Source: Bacteroidaceae bacterium (GTDB lineage Bacteria > Bacteroidota > Bacteroidia > Bacteroidales > Bacteroidaceae). Taken from it: a stretch of 64,000 nt of DNA. Positions within the stretch are counted from its first letter, which is position 1; every line of letters begins with the position of its first letter. The stretch spans positions 62,001 through 126,000 of the forward strand of contig JAFQBB010000036.1 of assembly GCA_017416805.1 (NCBI GenBank), given 5' to 3'. The notes under the pieces were generated by a model. It saw only the letters and a program-made list of their open reading frames with translations, was not told the origin of the DNA and ran no database searches. This document shows, one piece after another, positions 63,335 to 64,000 of this stretch. Both the position numbers and the translations under genes were made by a program.

Positions 63335-63613
63335 ATGAAAACTTTCATCGAAATCAGCCAGCCGTCAACCGGGAAAATCTTCACAAACCAAGTGGTCAAT
63401 CTCGTGTCATTCATCCAAGCTGTATGGAGCAAGAAACCTGTATTGTCCAAGAAAAACACCATCGCACTCGCTTTCCTCTTCTTTGTTTGCATTGCACTCT
63501 ATTTTGGCTGTACTATCTTTTCCATTATCATAGTAGCCCTATTTCTGATTTCATTAGGGATGGTCATCAACGAAATGATCCAATATATCCGCCTCATTCG
63601 CGAATTGGAGTGA
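63335..63613 (+). CDS. Small membrane protein of unknown function
   Basis: 92 residues. A soluble N-terminal ~40 residues is followed by two closely spaced hydrophobic helices (ALAFLFFVCIALYFG, then IFSIIIVALFLISLGMVI) and a short charged end, so it should form a helical hairpin in the membrane. I do not recognise a family. A promoter box precedes it and a 22-bp array follows at some distance. It diverges from the WYL regulator, which may control it. Confidence 0.6.
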   Translation: MKTFIEISQPSTGKIFTNQVVNLVSFIQAVWSKKPVLSKKNTIALAFLFFVCIALYFGCTIFSIIIVALFLISLGMVINEMIQYIRLIRELE

Positions 63614-63750
63614 ATAAGGATTCTTCATTGATGGGACAGACAGGAATTTTATACAATCATCAGAATGCAGTAAATAAAGACTGTATCCTCAAAATACTAT
63701 TGTTTTACTCGATAGACAATAGCTCTTATCACATTAGAAGTACCTTCTGA
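63614..63750. other. Intergenic stretch without recognised feature
   Basis: AT-rich; I see no gene or hairpin until the 22-bp array at 63751. Confidence 0.4.
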
Positions 63751-63870
63751 ATAACCTCTTCACAGCTGTGAAGACATCTCTTGACATCTGTGAAGAGATC
63801 TCTTGACAACTGTGAAGACATCTCTTGACAACTGTGAAGAGATCTCTTCACAGCTGTGAAAAGGTTATAA
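63751..63870. repeat. 22-bp tandem array, five units, with palindromic ends
   Basis: Five 22-bp units beginning CTCTT(C/G)ACA and containing CTGTGAAGA. First and last units carry the palindrome TTCACAGCTGTGAA; the outer flanks ATAACCTCTTCACAG and CTGTGAAAAGGTTAT are inverse copies with one mismatch. Confidence 0.85.
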
Positions 63871-63956
63871 GAAACATACTTTTATCGTATAAAGGTATAT
63901 AGAAAGGTGGGTTAATGATATACTTACCCCTCCAACATTTAATTAAAGTAAAGCCT

Positions 63957-64000
63957 TCATCCTACGTCCAGACATTTCAACGCACCAACGAAACCATCTT
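63957..64000 (-). CDS. Possible 3' end of a gene entering from the right
   Basis: On the minus strand a frame open to the edge reads DGFVGALKCLDVG then TGA. Only 13-14 codons are visible, so this is a guess. Confidence 0.25.
   Translation of the reverse strand, partial: DGFVGALKCLDVG

Noticed and set aside
63751-63870. CRISPR-like array
   Set aside because: Units abut each other with no unique spacers, and no cas gene is present.

Overview
The window looks like a chromosomal segment from a Bacteroidales gut or oral anaerobe (Bacteroides, Phocaeicola or Prevotella type; I cannot fix the species). The evidence is the Bacteroidota promoter box TAnnTTTG ahead of many genes, the near absence of Shine-Dalgarno sequences, lineage-typical families (DUF5686, PG0541-type transporter-associated protein, CotH/lamin-tail surface protein, DUF5107-TPR protein) and a C-terminal tail on the PL11 lyase of the kind common on secreted Bacteroidota enzymes. 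I saw no rRNA, tRNA, insertion sequence, CRISPR array or SusC/SusD pair.

Layout. 1-2054: the end of an alpha/beta hydrolase, then a minus-strand NERD protein / DUF4359-like / Nudix operon. 2649-6227: a small accessory or defence-like block on the minus strand (RhuM-like, BRO-Fic, Vsr endonuclease, DUF4143 ATPase) in which the 3' end of vsr occurs three times. 7135-14309: pectin-related genes: rhamnogalacturonan lyase PL11, thiol peroxidase tpx, and divergent uxaB/uxaC for hexuronate breakdown. 14434-22369: a large GH2 beta-galactosidase with an inserted LamG-like domain, a TPR protein, recQ and recJ. 22884-33598: a C1 peptidase, a proline-type aminopeptidase, a patatin-like lipase, a 1448-residue CotH protein and a DUF5686 outer-membrane protein. 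33802-40546: a five-gene RND efflux operon (TetR, TolC, adaptor, pump, PG0541-like).

40739-56834 is a carbohydrate locus: an AraC-type regulator divergent from a sugar-porter permease, followed by a DUF5107-TPR protein, two GH2-type proteins, a GH43-like lipoprotein and a GH35 beta-galactosidase. The gene set suggests stepwise removal of galactose or arabinose units from a plant glycan side chain, with uptake by proton symport and not by a SusCD complex (inference). 57055-63613 holds a PAP2 phosphatase with a highly structured upstream region, a SIMPL protein, an SF1 helicase, a probable 60-nt small RNA with a textbook promoter and terminator, a TauE/SafE exporter, a WYL regulator and a small membrane protein.

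The most unusual feature is the intergenic DNA. Several unrelated short-period repeat families (7, 8, 9 and 21-22 bp) fill the gaps between genes, frequently as two inverted arms or with palindromic ends. Some begin exactly at a TAG stop codon, one supplies the start codon of recQ, and related elements appear to have entered the coding sequences of the DUF5107 and GH2 genes while keeping frame.
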